A stretch of 64,000 bases of DNA from Lichenibacterium dinghuense (GCF_021730615.1 NZ_JAJLMN010000001.1:4227501-4291500), one strand, 5' to 3'; counted from the stretch's first letter, positions 18,526-27,724 are shown. A program made the numbers and translations. The notes: generated by a model not told the origin, from the letters alone.

Positions 18526-20667
18526 ATGTCGATGCGGGGCGAGGTGGACGGAGGGCGGATGATGCGGGCTCCGGCCGTGCGCGAACTCGACGTGGGGGCG
18601 CTCGGCCGCACGATCTCCGCGCGGCGCTGGTGGGTCATCGGCCCGGCCCTGGCGTGCTTCGTCGCGGCCCTGCTGTTCGTGTCGCTGGTGTCGCCGCGCT
18701 ACACGGCGGAGTCGAAGGTTCTGGTCGAGAACGGCGAGAACTACTTCACCCGTCCCGACCGCTCCGACCAGCTCGCCACCACGCTGCCGGACGACGAGGC
18801 CGTGCAGAGCCAGATCCAGCTCATCCAGTCGCGCGACATCGCCCGCCAGGCGATCCGCCGGCTCGACCTCAAGGGCAACGCCGAGTTCGACCCGCTGGCC
18901 AAGGGCATCGGGGTGTTCTCGCGCGCCGCGATCCTGCTCGGCCTGGAGCGCGACCCGACCGCGACCTCGCCCGAGGACCGCATCCTCGCCAACTACTACG
19001 ACAGGCTCACCGTCTACTCGGTGCCGAAGTCCCGCGTCATCGCCATCGAGTTCACCGCGACCGACCCCGACCTCGCGGCGCGCGCCGCCAACACGATCGC
19101 CGAGCTGTTCATCGAGGCGCAGTCCGCCGCCAAGCGGGACAGCGCGAGCTCGGCCGCGGCCTCGCTGGCCTCGCTGGTAACGGACCTGCGCAGCCGCGTG
19201 GCCGACGCGGAGGCCAAGGCCGATGCCTACCGCACGCAGTCCGGCCTGTTGCAGGGCTCCAACAACGCGGTGATCTCGACCCAGCAGCTCGGCGACCTCA
19301 ACGCCCAGCTGGCCCAGGCCCGCACCGCCCAGGCCGACGCCCAGGCCAAAGCCAAGGTCATCAAGGCGATGATCGCCCAGAACCGCGTCGGCGAGATCCC
19401 GGACGTCGCCAACAACGAGTTCATCCGCCGCCTGTCGGAGCAGCGCGCGACCCTCAAGGCCGAGATCGCGCTGCAGAGCCGCACCCTGCTGCCCGGCCAC
19501 CCGCACATGCAGGAGCTGAACGCCCAGATGGCGGACGTCGACGCGCAGCTCCGCGCCGCCGGCGAGAAGATGGCCCGCACGCTGGAGAACGACGGCCACA
19601 TCGCGGCCGGCCGCGTCGACAACCTGCTGGCCGCCCTCGACGCGCAGAAGAAGACCGTCGGCACGGCCGGCGTCGACCAGGTGCGCCTGAACCAGCTCGA
19701 CTCGCAGGCCCGGCTGCTCAAGGACCAGCTCGAGTTCAACACCTCGAAGTACCAGGAGGCCCTGGCCCGCGAGAACGCCGCCTCGACCCCGGCCGACGCC
19801 CGCGTGATCTCGCGCGCCGCGGCGCCGCAGCTCCCGTCCTTCCCCAAGAAGCTGCCGATCATCGCCATCGCCACCATCGCGGGGCTGGTTCTGTCGCTCG
19901 GCGTGCTGGTGGCGCGCGAGCTCCTGTCGGGCCGCGCCTTCGCCGACGAGGCCGAGCAGCCGGCCGCCGGGACGGTCGCTGTGCTCGATCCGGCGGCGCC
20001 GCGCGCCGGGACGGACGCGGCCGGCGAGGCTGCCCGCGAGGCTGAGGGCGAGGCCAGCCTGGCGGCGACCCTCGACGGGTTGCGGAGCCTGCGCGCGCAG
20101 AACCACGCGGCCCGCGCCCTGGTCGTGCCGCCTTCGGCGCGGGCCGAGGCGCCGGCGGCCGTGATCGCGCTGGCGCGGCGGCTCTGCGCCGACGGCCGCA
20201 CCATCCTGGTCGACTGCAACGGCCGCCGCCCCGCGGTGGAGCCGCGGCACCTGTCGCTCGACAGCTACGGCTCGTCCGACGCGCCGCCGCTCGGGCTCGG
20301 CGAACTCCTGACCGGGGATGCGAGCTTCGCCGAGGTGATCCACCGCGACAGCCAGTCCCGCCTGCACGTGATCCCCGCCGGCTCGCTCGGCACGGGCGCC
20401 GCGGACCTCGACGCGATCAAGCTGGTGCTCGACGCCCTGGGCGAAACCTACGACTACGTGGTGCTGCACGCGCCGGCGCCGACCGACCCGGTGACGCTGC
20501 GCCTCGCGCCCGACTGCGACGCGGTCGTCATGGTGCACGGCGGCGATGCGGCGGCCGACCTCGCCTCGGGCCGCGCCGCGCTCGCCCGCGCCGGCGGTCC
20601 CGCGGCGGTCCACGCCGTCCCGGCCGCGGCGCTGGACATGCCGCTCGCGACCCGCCGGGCGGCCTGA
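18526..20667 (+). CDS. Wzz/GumC-type polysaccharide co-polymerase with degenerate BY-kinase domain
   Basis: Inner-membrane chain-length/co-polymerase protein for exported polysaccharide. It has 713 residues. First membrane helix is at about residues 38-65, then a long periplasmic coiled-coil (roughly 80-440; GNVR-type end with LPSFPKKLPI), and a second helix at about 443-465. A cytoplasmic domain with the shape of a bacterial tyrosine autokinase follows. There the Walker A loop is replaced by VVPPSARAEAPAAV (no GK[ST]), the A' motif reads ILVDCNGRRP instead of IDAD-RRP, and there is no C-terminal tyrosine cluster. I infer it is a scaffold and not an active kinase. ATG 18526 has GAGGG upstream. 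Confidence 0.85.
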   Translation: MSMRGEVDGGRMMRAPAVRELDVGALGRTISARRWWVIGPALACFVAALLFVSLVSPRYTAESKVLVENGENYFTRPDRSDQLATTLPDDEAVQSQIQLIQSRDIARQAIRRLDLKGNAEFDPLAKGIGVFSRAAILLGLERDPTATSPEDRILANYYDRLTVYSVPKSRVIAIEFTATDPDLAARAANTIAELFIEAQSAAKRDSASSAAASLASLVTDLRSRVADAEAKADAYRTQSGLLQGSNNAVISTQQLGDLNAQLAQARTAQADAQAKAKVIKAMIAQNRVGEIPDVANNEFIRRLSEQRATLKAEIALQSRTLLPGHPHMQELNAQMADVDAQLRAAGEKMARTLENDGHIAAGRVDNLLAALDAQKKTVGTAGVDQVRLNQLDSQARLLKDQLEFNTSKYQEALARENAASTPADARVISRAAAPQLPSFPKKLPIIAIATIAGLVLSLGVLVARELLSGRAFADEAEQPAAGTVAVLDPAAPRAGTDAAGEAAREAEGEASLAATLDGLRSLRAQNHAARALVVPPSARAEAPAAVIALARRLCADGRTILVDCNGRRPAVEPRHLSLDSYGSSDAPPLGLGELLTGDASFAEVIHRDSQSRLHVIPAGSLGTGAADLDAIKLVLDALGETYDYVVLHAPAPTDPVTLRLAPDCDAVVMVHGGDAAADLASGRAALARAGGPAAVHAVPAAALDMPLATRRAA

Positions 20668-20697
20668 CGCGCCGCCCGCGCCTCCACAGGCCTGGGT

Positions 20698-21945
20698 TCA
20701 GGCCGCGCGGAGGCGGCGGAGGCGCTGCGCCAGGGGCCAGGCCCAGCGCGACTGCTTCACGGAGCGCTTGAGCTGGAGCCGGCCCGCCTCGGCATGGGCG
20801 TAGAGGCGGCCGAGCGGCGTCACCCCGACGAGGCTGTCGAACAGGGGCTGCACCTCGGGGCAGTAGCTTTCCTTGTAGCGCGCTTCGCCGATGCCGAGGT
20901 CGAAGGTGTCGAAGCCCTCGACGCAATGCAGCGCCAGCACCTCGGACAGGAGCAACTCGCCGGGGCTGGTGCGGGCCACCTCGGGGTCCGCGTCGAACGA
21001 GGTGAGCATGCCGCAGAACCGGCCCCTCGCGCGCGTCCCCGCCATCGTGGCCACGATCCGGCCGCCGCAGCGCAGCCCGAAGACCGTGACCGGGCCTCCG
21101 GCGCCCGCCGCGCGGTCGAGGAAGCGGCGGAGGCCGGGCAGGTCGCCCGTGCCGATGCCGGATGCCGCGTTGCGGGCTTCCCGCTGGGCCGCGAAGGCGT
21201 CGAGCAGCTCGGCGGTGACGCCGGGATCGCTCGACACCACGAGCGACACGGGGCCGAGCGCGCGCAGCCGGTTGAGCTTCTGGCGCAGCTTCTTGCGCGT
21301 GTCGCGCGACAGCAGGCCGCGCAGCACGGCTTCCGGGTCCCGGGCGATCGCGGTCTTGTAGGCGAAGCTCGGGCTCGGCTGGTGCGGCAGCGCCGCCATC
21401 GGGTTGGCCTGGCCCTGCCATTCGTGCGGCTGGTTGCGGAAGGCGTAGAGGTCGATCCCCGCCTGCCTCGCCGCGGCGGCCAGCAGCGCGCGGATCGCCT
21501 CGCCGGTCCAGTCCGGGCCGGGCCTGAACAGGCCCATGTTGAAGTTGCTGTCCTTGGCGCCGAGGAAGGTCGCGACGGCGAGCCCGGCCCGGCGAGACAG
21601 GCCCAGCGGCAGCAGCGCCGAGGGGCGTCCCTCGGCGTCGCGCGCGACGACGATCCGCGGCGCGTGGCCGGACTCGGCGCCGACCGTCTCGATCCAGGGC
21701 AGCATCCAGTCGGGCGACTGGTAGGGCGAGGCGGGGGCCGCGAGGGCGAGGAGGCGCCAGGCGTCGAGGGCGGCGCGCGGCTCCGAATGCACCTCGACGG
21801 CCGCGAAGGCGCGGGCGCGCCCGCCCGAGCGGTGCGCCGGAAGATCGAGGCCGACGCCGCTCGGCGGAAGCGTCGCGGTCTGTATCACGGGGGTGGGCAC
21901 GTCCAGCGTCGCTCCGTTCCCGTCCTCCGGGAAGTCAGACTTCAC
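20698..21945 (-). CDS. CelD/BcsL-like GNAT acyltransferase
   Basis: Probable N- or O-acyltransferase for a surface polysaccharide or a carrier-linked sugar. The central part (DTRKKLRQKLNRLRALGP ... VFGLRCGGRIVATMAGT ... FDLGIGEARYKESYCPE) matches the CelD/FemAB-related GNAT family found in EPS and cellulose loci. It has 415 residues from the chosen GTG at 21945; a second GTG at 21900 is possible, and the true start is unclear. It is divergent from the polysaccharide deacetylase, with only 66 bases between starts, and convergent with the Wzz-type gene, so the three form one small cluster. Confidence 0.8.
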   Translation of the reverse strand: MKSDFPEDGNGATLDVPTPVIQTATLPPSGVGLDLPAHRSGGRARAFAAVEVHSEPRAALDAWRLLALAAPASPYQSPDWMLPWIETVGAESGHAPRIVVARDAEGRPSALLPLGLSRRAGLAVATFLGAKDSNFNMGLFRPGPDWTGEAIRALLAAAARQAGIDLYAFRNQPHEWQGQANPMAALPHQPSPSFAYKTAIARDPEAVLRGLLSRDTRKKLRQKLNRLRALGPVSLVVSSDPGVTAELLDAFAAQREARNAASGIGTGDLPGLRRFLDRAAGAGGPVTVFGLRCGGRIVATMAGTRARGRFCGMLTSFDADPEVARTSPGELLLSEVLALHCVEGFDTFDLGIGEARYKESYCPEVQPLFDSLVGVTPLGRLYAHAEAGRLQLKRSVKQSRWAWPLAQRLRRLRAA

Positions 21946-22011
21946 CCTAGCAAGGAAGCCGCAATCGCTCGATGTCAAAACGCCCGTGGGGTAAACGGGG
22001 TGGACGGGACC

Positions 22012-23064
22012 ATGCGCGACAGGATCATCGGGGCCGGCTTCGCGGCGCTCGGCGCCACGGGGCTGCATCGCCTAGCCGCGCCGCGCCTGCGCGGGCTCGG
22101 CGCCCTGCTGATGCTCCATCACGTGCGCCCGCGCGTGGCCCGCGACTTCGCCCCGAACGCCATGCTGGAGATCACGCCGGACTTCCTCGACGCCGCGCTG
22201 ACGCGGCTCCGCGCGCTCGGCTACCGCATCCTGTCGCTGGACGACGCGCTCGCCGAAGTCCGCGCCGGCGGGGCAGCGGGGGCGCCGCCCTTCGCGGTGC
22301 TGACCTTCGACGACGGCTACCGCGACAACCTCGTCCATGCCCTGCCGGTGCTGGAGAAGCACCGCGCGCCCTTCACGATCTACGTCACGACGGGCTACGC
22401 CGAGCGCACCGCGCGGCTCTGGTGGGTCGAGCTCGAAGAGGCGATTCGGCGCGCGTCGCGGGTCGAGGTGCGGGTCGGCGACGATACCCTGTCTCTGCCC
22501 GCCGCCACCGCGGCCGAGAAGCGGGCCGCCTTCAAGGCCGTCTACTGGCCGCTGCGGGCGGGCGGCGAGGATCGCCTGCTCGCCGCCGTGGGCGAACTCG
22601 CGGCGGGGCAGGGCGTCGACCGCCGCGCGCTCGTCGAGGAGCTCTGCATGGACTGGCGCGAGATCGAAGACCTCGCCCGCCACCCGCTCGCGACGGTCGG
22701 CGCCCACACGCTGACCCATCCCCGGCTCGCCAAGCTCGACGCGGCTGAGATGCGGACCGAGCTCGGCGCCGCGCGATCGATCCTGGAGGACAGGCTCGGG
22801 CGCTCCGTCGTCCACCTCGCCTATCCGGTCGGCGACCCCGCCTCGGCCGGGCGCCGCGAGTTCGACGCCGCCGCCACCTTCGGCTACGCCAGCGCCGTGA
22901 CGACGCGCCCCGGCCTGGTCCACGCCGAGCACGCGGCCCACCTCACGGCGCTGCCGCGCGTGTCGGTCAACGGGCTCTGGCAGGACCTGCGGCACCTCGA
23001 GGTGCTCCTGTCCGGCGCCGCCTTCGCGCTGTGGAACCGGGGGCGCAAGCTCAACGTGGCGTGA
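22012..23064 (+). CDS. Polysaccharide deacetylase (NodB/CE4 family)
   Basis: Likely removes N-acetyl groups from an exopolysaccharide or chitooligomer. It has 350 residues. The NodB domain has the metal-binding Asp pair in LTFDDGYRDN (D100/D101) and the histidine motif HTLTHP; LAYPVGDP is the usual third motif. No clear signal peptide is seen, although the first 35 residues are mildly hydrophobic. ATG 22012 was preferred over GTG 22000. Its 3' end overlaps the convergent DUF2842 gene by 14 bases. Confidence 0.88.
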   Translation: MRDRIIGAGFAALGATGLHRLAAPRLRGLGALLMLHHVRPRVARDFAPNAMLEITPDFLDAALTRLRALGYRILSLDDALAEVRAGGAAGAPPFAVLTFDDGYRDNLVHALPVLEKHRAPFTIYVTTGYAERTARLWWVELEEAIRRASRVEVRVGDDTLSLPAATAAEKRAAFKAVYWPLRAGGEDRLLAAVGELAAGQGVDRRALVEELCMDWREIEDLARHPLATVGAHTLTHPRLAKLDAAEMRTELGAARSILEDRLGRSVVHLAYPVGDPASAGRREFDAAATFGYASAVTTRPGLVHAEHAAHLTALPRVSVNGLWQDLRHLEVLLSGAAFALWNRGRKLNVA

Positions 23065-23293
23065 CGGAGGGGCGGAAGTCCGGCTCCGGGTCCGGCCGCT
23101 CCATCCAGGAGATCAGCGGCAGCAGGGGCAGGATCCAGGCGAGGCCCAGCACGGCGTAGACCACGGCCTGGACGGGCCCGGAGGCGGTGCGGATGGCGTT
23201 GGCCTCGGCCGCCACCATGGCGCAGACGGCGTAGACCATCACGAAGAGCAGCATGAGGCCGGCGCCGATGAACTTGCGGGTGCGTCGACCCAT
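23051..23293 (-). CDS. DUF2842 small membrane protein
   Basis: An 80-residue protein with two membrane helices (about residues 8-30 and 43-62) and a basic start MGRRTRKF. Length, the sequence SWMERPDPEP after helix 2, and the position next to cytochrome oxidase assembly genes fit the alphaproteobacterial DUF2842 family, whose function is not known. It is divergent from ctaA, with 166 bases between starts. Its stop lies inside the end of the polysaccharide deacetylase. Confidence 0.8.
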   Translation of the reverse strand: MGRRTRKFIGAGLMLLFVMVYAVCAMVAAEANAIRTASGPVQAVVYAVLGLAWILPLLPLISWMERPDPEPDFRPSVTPR

Positions 23294-23459
23294 GGCGTCC
23301 TCCGTCTCGACCGGCACCTCGTGTCTCCGGCACCTTGTGTCCCGGAGCGGGACGCGTATCACTGCGCCGCGGGCGGGCCGATGCGACAGGGTGCGCGTGG
23401 CCCGCGCCGGCCCGGATGCCCACATCCGGCGCGAGGTTCCCCCAGGTGTAAGCCGTCCC

Positions 23460-24605
23460 ATGTCGATCCCACAAGCCCGCACCGCGCCGGCCGCGATCCC
23501 GCTCCGTCCCGCCCCCGAGGCTCCGGCCGCCGGGCGCGCCCGCTCGCTCGCCCCGGTGCGGGCCTGGCTGTGGGTCGTGGCGGGCTGCATCTTCGCGATG
23601 GTGGTCGTGGGCGGCGCGACGCGGCTGACGCAGTCCGGCCTGTCCATCACCGAATGGAAGCCCGTGATGGGCGTGCTGCCGCCCTTGAGCGATGCCGCCT
23701 GGGCGGCCGAGTTCGAGCGCTACAAGCAGATCCCGCAATACGCGCTGCTCAACGCCGACATGACGCTCTCCGGCTTCAAGTCGATCTTCTACTGGGAATG
23801 GGCGCACCGCCTGCTCGGCCGCGTCGTCGGCTCGCTGGTGCTGCTGCCGCTGGCCTTCTTCTGGCTCACCGGGCGGCTCACGCCGGCGCTGAAGCCGCGC
23901 CTCGTCGGCCTGTTCCTGCTCGGCGGCCTGCAGGGCGTCATCGGCTGGTTCATGGTCAAGTCGGGGCTCAGCGCCCGCACGGAGGTGTCGCAGTATTTCC
24001 TGGCGCTGCACCTCGTCACGGCCTCGCTGGCCTTCGTATGGGCGATCTGGCTGGCGGAAGGGCTGCGCCGCGCGGCGCCTGCTCGGCGGACGCCGGCGCT
24101 CGACCGCTTCCGGACGACCTCGACCGCGCTGGTGTGGCTCGTGATGCTGCAGATCGGCCTCGGCGCCTTCGTGGCGGGGCTGCACGCCGGCCTCAGCTAC
24201 AACACCTGGCCGCTGATGGACGGCCACGCCGTCCCGCCGCTGGCCGACCTCGCGCGACAGTCGCCCCTCTGGTCCAACCTGTTCGAGAACGTCACCACGG
24301 TGCAGTTCGACCACCGCACGGCCGCCTACGTGGTGCTGCTGGTGGCGCTGTTCCACGCCGCCGACGCCTGGAGCAAGGCGCCCGGCACCGGCGCGTCCCG
24401 CCGCGCCGGGCTGCTCCTGCTCGCCGTGCTGACCCAGGCCGCCATCGGGATCACGACGCTGCTGCTGGTGGTGCCGCTCTGGGCGGCGCTGCTCCACCAG
24501 GCCTTCGCCATGGTGGTGCTCGGCACGGCCGTGCTGCACCGCCGGCGCCTCAGCGCGCCGGCGCTGCGCGTGGTTCAGGCGGTGCCGAGCCCCGCCAGGG
24601 CCTGA
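23460..24605 (+). CDS. ctaA: Haem A synthase (COX15/CtaA)
   Basis: Oxidises haem O to haem A for aa3-type cytochrome oxidase. It has 381 residues and eight predicted membrane helices. Conserved histidines fall in WEWAHRLLGR, ALHLVTAS, QFDHRTAAY and LLHQAFA, the four haem-ligand positions of the proteobacterial type. The N-terminal 35 residues are a Pro/Ala-rich cytoplasmic tail. The ATG at 23460 is the first after the divergent DUF2842 gene. Its last 31 bases overlap the convergent sulfhydrylase gene. Confidence 0.95.
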   Translation: MSIPQARTAPAAIPLRPAPEAPAAGRARSLAPVRAWLWVVAGCIFAMVVVGGATRLTQSGLSITEWKPVMGVLPPLSDAAWAAEFERYKQIPQYALLNADMTLSGFKSIFYWEWAHRLLGRVVGSLVLLPLAFFWLTGRLTPALKPRLVGLFLLGGLQGVIGWFMVKSGLSARTEVSQYFLALHLVTASLAFVWAIWLAEGLRRAAPARRTPALDRFRTTSTALVWLVMLQIGLGAFVAGLHAGLSYNTWPLMDGHAVPPLADLARQSPLWSNLFENVTTVQFDHRTAAYVVLLVALFHAADAWSKAPGTGASRRAGLLLLAVLTQAAIGITTLLLVVPLWAALLHQAFAMVVLGTAVLHRRRLSAPALRVVQAVPSPARA

Positions 24606-25882
24606 TCGAGGTCGGCGATGAGGTCCGCCGCGTCCTCGATGCCGACCGACAGGCGGACGATGTCGGGCCCCGCGCCCGCCGTGACGCGCTGGTCGTCCGT
24701 GATCTGGCGGTGCGTCGTCGACGCCGGATGGATCACGAGCGACCGCGTGTCGCCGACGTTGGCGAGGTGCGAGAACAGCTTCAGCCGGGACACCAGCGCG
24801 ACGCCGGCGTCGTAGCCGCCGCGCAGCGCGAAGGTGAAGACCGCACCGGACCCCCGCGGCAGGTAGCGCTCCGCCAGGGCATGGTGGGGATCGTCCGGCA
24901 GGCCAGGGTAGCTGACGCGCGCGACGGCCGGGTGGCGCGACAGGAAGGTCGCGACCTCCAGCGCGTTGTCGCAATGGCGGCGCATGCGCAGCGGCAGCGT
25001 CTCGATGCCGGTCAGGATCATGAAGGCGTTGAAGGGCGACAGCGAGGGCCCGAGGTCGCGCAGGCCCAGCACGCGGGCCGCGATCGCGAAGGCGAAGTTG
25101 CCGAAGGTTTCGCCGAGCACCATCCCGTCGTATTCCGGCCGGGGCTGAGACAGGGACGGGAAGCGCCCGTCCGCCATCCAATCGAAGCTGCCGCCGTCGA
25201 CGACGAGGCCGCCGATCGAGTTGCCGTGGCCGCACAGGAACTTCGTGGCCGAATGCACCACGATGTCGGCGCCGTGCTCGATCGGCCGGAACAGGTAGGG
25301 GGAGGCGAGGGTGTTGTCGACGATCAGCGGCACCCTGGCCCGCTTCGCGACTCCCGCGATGGCCTCGACGTCGGTGACGACGCCGCCGGGGTTGGCCAGC
25401 GCCTCAATGAAGACCGCCCGGGTCCGCTCCGTCACCAGCGCCTCGAAGGCGGCGGGGTCGGCCGGGTCGGCCCAGCGCACGTGCCAGCCGAAGCGCTTGA
25501 AGGCGTGGTTGAACTGGTTGATCGAGCCGCCGTAGAGCCGGATCGAGGCGATGAACTCGTCGCCGGGCTGCATCAGCGTGTGGAAGACGATCTGCTGCGC
25601 CGCGTGGCCCGACGCCACCGCCAGCGCGGCCGTGCCGCCCTCCAGCGCGGCGACGCGCTCCTCCAGCACCGCGCAGGTCGGGTTGGTGATGCGCGAATAG
25701 ATGTTGCCGAAGGCCTTGAGCCCGAACAGCGCCGCCGCGTGGTCGGCGTCGTCGAACACGAAGGACGAGGTCTGGTAGATCGGCGTCGCGCGGGCGCCGG
25801 TGGTCGGGTCGGGCTGCGCGCCGGCGTGGACCGCGAGGGTCGCGAAGCCGGGAACGTGCCGGTCGGTCGCGTCGTGGGTCAT
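24575..25882 (-). CDS. O-acetylhomoserine (thiol)-lyase type PLP enzyme
   Basis: Cys/Met-metabolism PLP enzyme, most like O-acetylhomoserine sulfhydrylase (MetY): homocysteine from O-acetylhomoserine and sulfide. It has 435 residues, the length of MetY rather than of cystathionine gamma-synthase (about 390). Motifs: [21 protein letters not shown], and the cofactor lysine in [13 protein letters not shown]. The start is ATG 25882. The upstream CoA-binding gene reads in the same direction 74 bases away, a pairing common in Rhizobiales. Substrate choice between MetY and related enzymes cannot be fixed by eye. Confidence 0.9.
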   Translation of the reverse strand: MTHDATDRHVPGFATLAVHAGAQPDPTTGARATPIYQTSSFVFDDADHAAALFGLKAFGNIYSRITNPTCAVLEERVAALEGGTAALAVASGHAAQQIVFHTLMQPGDEFIASIRLYGGSINQFNHAFKRFGWHVRWADPADPAAFEALVTERTRAVFIEALANPGGVVTDVEAIAGVAKRARVPLIVDNTLASPYLFRPIEHGADIVVHSATKFLCGHGNSIGGLVVDGGSFDWMADGRFPSLSQPRPEYDGMVLGETFGNFAFAIAARVLGLRDLGPSLSPFNAFMILTGIETLPLRMRRHCDNALEVATFLSRHPAVARVSYPGLPDDPHHALAERYLPRGSGAVFTFALRGGYDAGVALVSRLKLFSHLANVGDTRSLVIHPASTTHRQITDDQRVTAGAGPDIVRLSVGIEDAADLIADLDQALAGLGTA

Positions 25883-25956
25883 GGTGTCCTCCTCCCGGAT
25901 CGGCGGCACTTGAGCACGGGAGCCCGGCGCGGAAAAGCGCGGCCCGGCCCCGTCGA

Positions 25957-26403
25957 TCAGCGCGCCATCGCCGCCGCCGGTCCGAGGCGCCCGGCCTCGA
26001 TCACGGGGCACCGGTCCATCACAACCGCGAGTCCGGCCGCCTCGGCCCGCGCCGCGGCCGCGTCGTCGCGCACGCCGAGCTGCATCCAGATCACGCGGGG
26101 CAGAGGATCGAGCGCCAGAGCCTCGTCGGTCACCGCGCCGGCCGCGTCCGAGCGGCGGAACACGTCGACGAGGTCGATGGGGCCCGGCACGTCGGTCAGC
26201 CGGCCCACGACGGGCTGGCCGAGGATGGTGCCGCCCGCGAGGCCGGGGTTGACCGGGACCACGCGGACCCCGCGCCGGAGCCACCACGCCATCACCCCGT
26301 GCGACGGGCGCGACGGGTCGGCCGAGGCCCCGACCAGGGCGACGCTCCGCGCGTCCCTCAGGATGGCGGCGATCGCCGCGTCGGACTGTCCGCCGTGTTC
26401 CAT
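25957..26403 (-). CDS. CoA-binding domain protein (YccU-like)
   Basis: A 148-residue Rossmann-fold protein of the CoA_binding_2 family. The nucleotide loop is VALVGASADPSRPSHGV, followed by VPVNPGLAG and, near the end, MDRCPVIE. It corresponds to the first domain of succinyl-CoA synthetase alpha but lacks the phosphohistidine and catalytic parts, so it probably binds CoA or an acyl-CoA as a regulator or carrier. The precise role is unknown. It lies just upstream of the sulfhydrylase, probably in the same transcript. Confidence 0.88.
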   Translation of the reverse strand: MEHGGQSDAAIAAILRDARSVALVGASADPSRPSHGVMAWWLRRGVRVVPVNPGLAGGTILGQPVVGRLTDVPGPIDLVDVFRRSDAAGAVTDEALALDPLPRVIWMQLGVRDDAAAARAEAAGLAVVMDRCPVIEAGRLGPAAAMAR

Positions 26404-26486
26404 GGTGTCCTCTCGATCGTTGTGCGGTATGTCGATACCGCCGGCATCAAGCGCCTGTTTTTCTGCCCGTTTCGGCCTTTCGCACG

Positions 26487-26515
26487 TTGACGGCGCGCGC
26501 TGGCCTCCGTAGAAG
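26487..26515 (+). promoter_or_regulatory. Predicted promoter of rplM-rpsI
   Basis: TTGACG at 26487-26492 and TAGAAG at 26510-26515 are separated by exactly 17 bases, about 60 bases before the rplM ATG. This is the best housekeeping promoter match in the window, and the position suits a strongly expressed ribosomal operon. Confidence 0.65.
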
Positions 26516-26575
26516 CGCGCCAGCGGCGGCCTCCCTCGGGACGGTCGCCTCGCCCGTTACGGAACCCTGAACCTC

Positions 26576-27046
26576 ATGTTTGGCAAGACTCATTCGACCA
26601 AGACGGCCGAGATCGAGAAGCAGTGGGTCGTGATCGACGCCACCGGCCTCGTCGTCGGCCGTCTCGCGTCCATCATCGCGCTGCGCCTGCGCGGCAAGCA
26701 CAAGCCCACCTTCACGCCCCACATGGACGACGGCGACAACATCGTCGTGGTCAACGCCGACAAGGTGGTGTTCACCGGCAAGAAGCGCGAGCAGAAGGTG
26801 TACTACCACCACACCGGCTACCCGGGTGGCATCAAGGAGCGCACCGCCAAGTTCATCCTGGAAGGCCGCTTCCCCGAGCGCGTGGTCGAGAAGGCCGTCG
26901 AGCGCATGCTCCCCCGCGGTCCGCTGGGCCGCAAGCAGCTCGGCAACCTCCGCGTCTACAAGGGCGCCGAGCACCCGCACGAGGCCCAGTCGCCCGTGAC
27001 GCTCGACGTCGCCGCCATGAACACCAAGAACAGCCGGAGCCACTGA
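26576..27046 (+). CDS. rplM: 50S ribosomal protein L13
   Basis: Large-subunit assembly protein. It has 156 residues, with the alphaproteobacterial N-terminal extension of about 13 residues before [17 protein letters not shown]. Other signatures are [12 protein letters not shown] and [23 protein letters not shown] 26576 gives the family N-terminus. It overlaps rpsI by one base (TGATG), so the two are translationally coupled as in nearly all bacteria. Confidence 0.97.
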   Translation: MFGKTHSTKTAEIEKQWVVIDATGLVVGRLASIIALRLRGKHKPTFTPHMDDGDNIVVVNADKVVFTGKKREQKVYYHHTGYPGGIKERTAKFILEGRFPERVVEKAVERMLPRGPLGRKQLGNLRVYKGAEHPHEAQSPVTLDVAAMNTKNSRSH

Positions 27047-27525
27047 TGGCCGAGACCCTCACGTCCCTGCAGGACCTCGCCAACATCAACGCTTCGGCCC
27101 AGCCCGACGCGCCCGTCCACGTCCAGAAGCTCGACGCCCAGGGCCGCGCCTACGCGACCGGCAAGCGCAAGGACGCCGTGGCCCGCGTGTGGATCAAGCC
27201 CGGCTCGGGCAAGATCTCCATCAACGGCCGCGCCTTCGACGTGTACTTCGCCCGCCCGGTGCTGCGCATGATCGTGCAGCAGCCGCTCGGCATCGTCGGC
27301 CGCACCAACCAGTACGACCTCACCATCACGGTGGCGGGCGGCGGCCTGTCCGGCCAGGCCGGCGCGGTGCGCCACGGCCTGTCTAAGGCCCTCACCTACT
27401 TCGAGCCGGAGCTGCGCGCGCCCCTGAAGCGCGAAGGCTTCCTAACCCGCGACAGCCGCGTGGTCGAGCGCAAGAAGTACGGCCACAAGAAGGCCCGCCG
27501 GTCCTTCCAGTTCTCCAAGCGCTGA
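27046..27525 (+). CDS. rpsI: 30S ribosomal protein S9
   Basis: Small-subunit protein whose basic C-terminal tail reaches the P-site tRNA. It has 159 residues. The S9 body starts at [15 protein letters not shown] after about 35 extra N-terminal residues typical of alphaproteobacteria. The tail ends [12 protein letters not shown], the conserved ending. It is followed by an elaborate folded intergenic element at 27549-27667. Confidence 0.97.
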   Translation: MAETLTSLQDLANINASAQPDAPVHVQKLDAQGRAYATGKRKDAVARVWIKPGSGKISINGRAFDVYFARPVLRMIVQQPLGIVGRTNQYDLTITVAGGGLSGQAGAVRHGLSKALTYFEPELRAPLKREGFLTRDSRVVERKKYGHKKARRSFQFSKR

Positions 27526-27548
27526 TCCCCCGGCCTTCGGACGACACG

Positions 27549-27667
27549 AAAGGCGGCCTCGAGCGCTTTCGCCTCCGGCGAACCCGCTCCGATGTCAGGA
27601 TGGAAGCCAGATCGGGTCGAAATCGCGTCAGCGGTTTCGGCCCGTTCTGGCTTTGGGGCCGCCTTTT
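27549..27667 (+). ncRNA. Folded intergenic element: three-way junction ending in a T tract
   Basis: Direct reading shows nested perfect stems. The closing helix is AAAGGCGGCC (27549-27558) with GGCCGCCTTT (27657-27666). Arm 1 pairs GAGCG (27561-27565) with CGCTC (27585-27589), then TTCGCC-TCC-GGCGAA (27568-27582). Arm 2 pairs GCCAGA (27606-27611) with TCTGGC (27646-27651), then CGGG (27613-27616) with CCCG (27641-27644), then CGAAA (27618-27622) with TTTCG (27635-27639). The last strand ends TTTT. It lies between the rpsI stop and argC. It could be a large terminator for rplM-rpsI, a palindromic repeat unit or a structured RNA. I do not recognise the family. Confidence 0.55.
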
Positions 27668-27724
27668 CCTTTGACTCGGGCGTGCGCCGCACCATCATCG
27701 CGGCGCGACACGGGAGAGCGCGGC

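Noticed and set aside
16987-20613. A 1208-codon minus-strand open frame across lpxA, lpxB and the Wzz-type gene
   Set aside because: It is the antisense shadow of well-supported plus-strand genes. The composition is Arg/Gly/Val-rich with no motifs, as expected from very high third-position GC.
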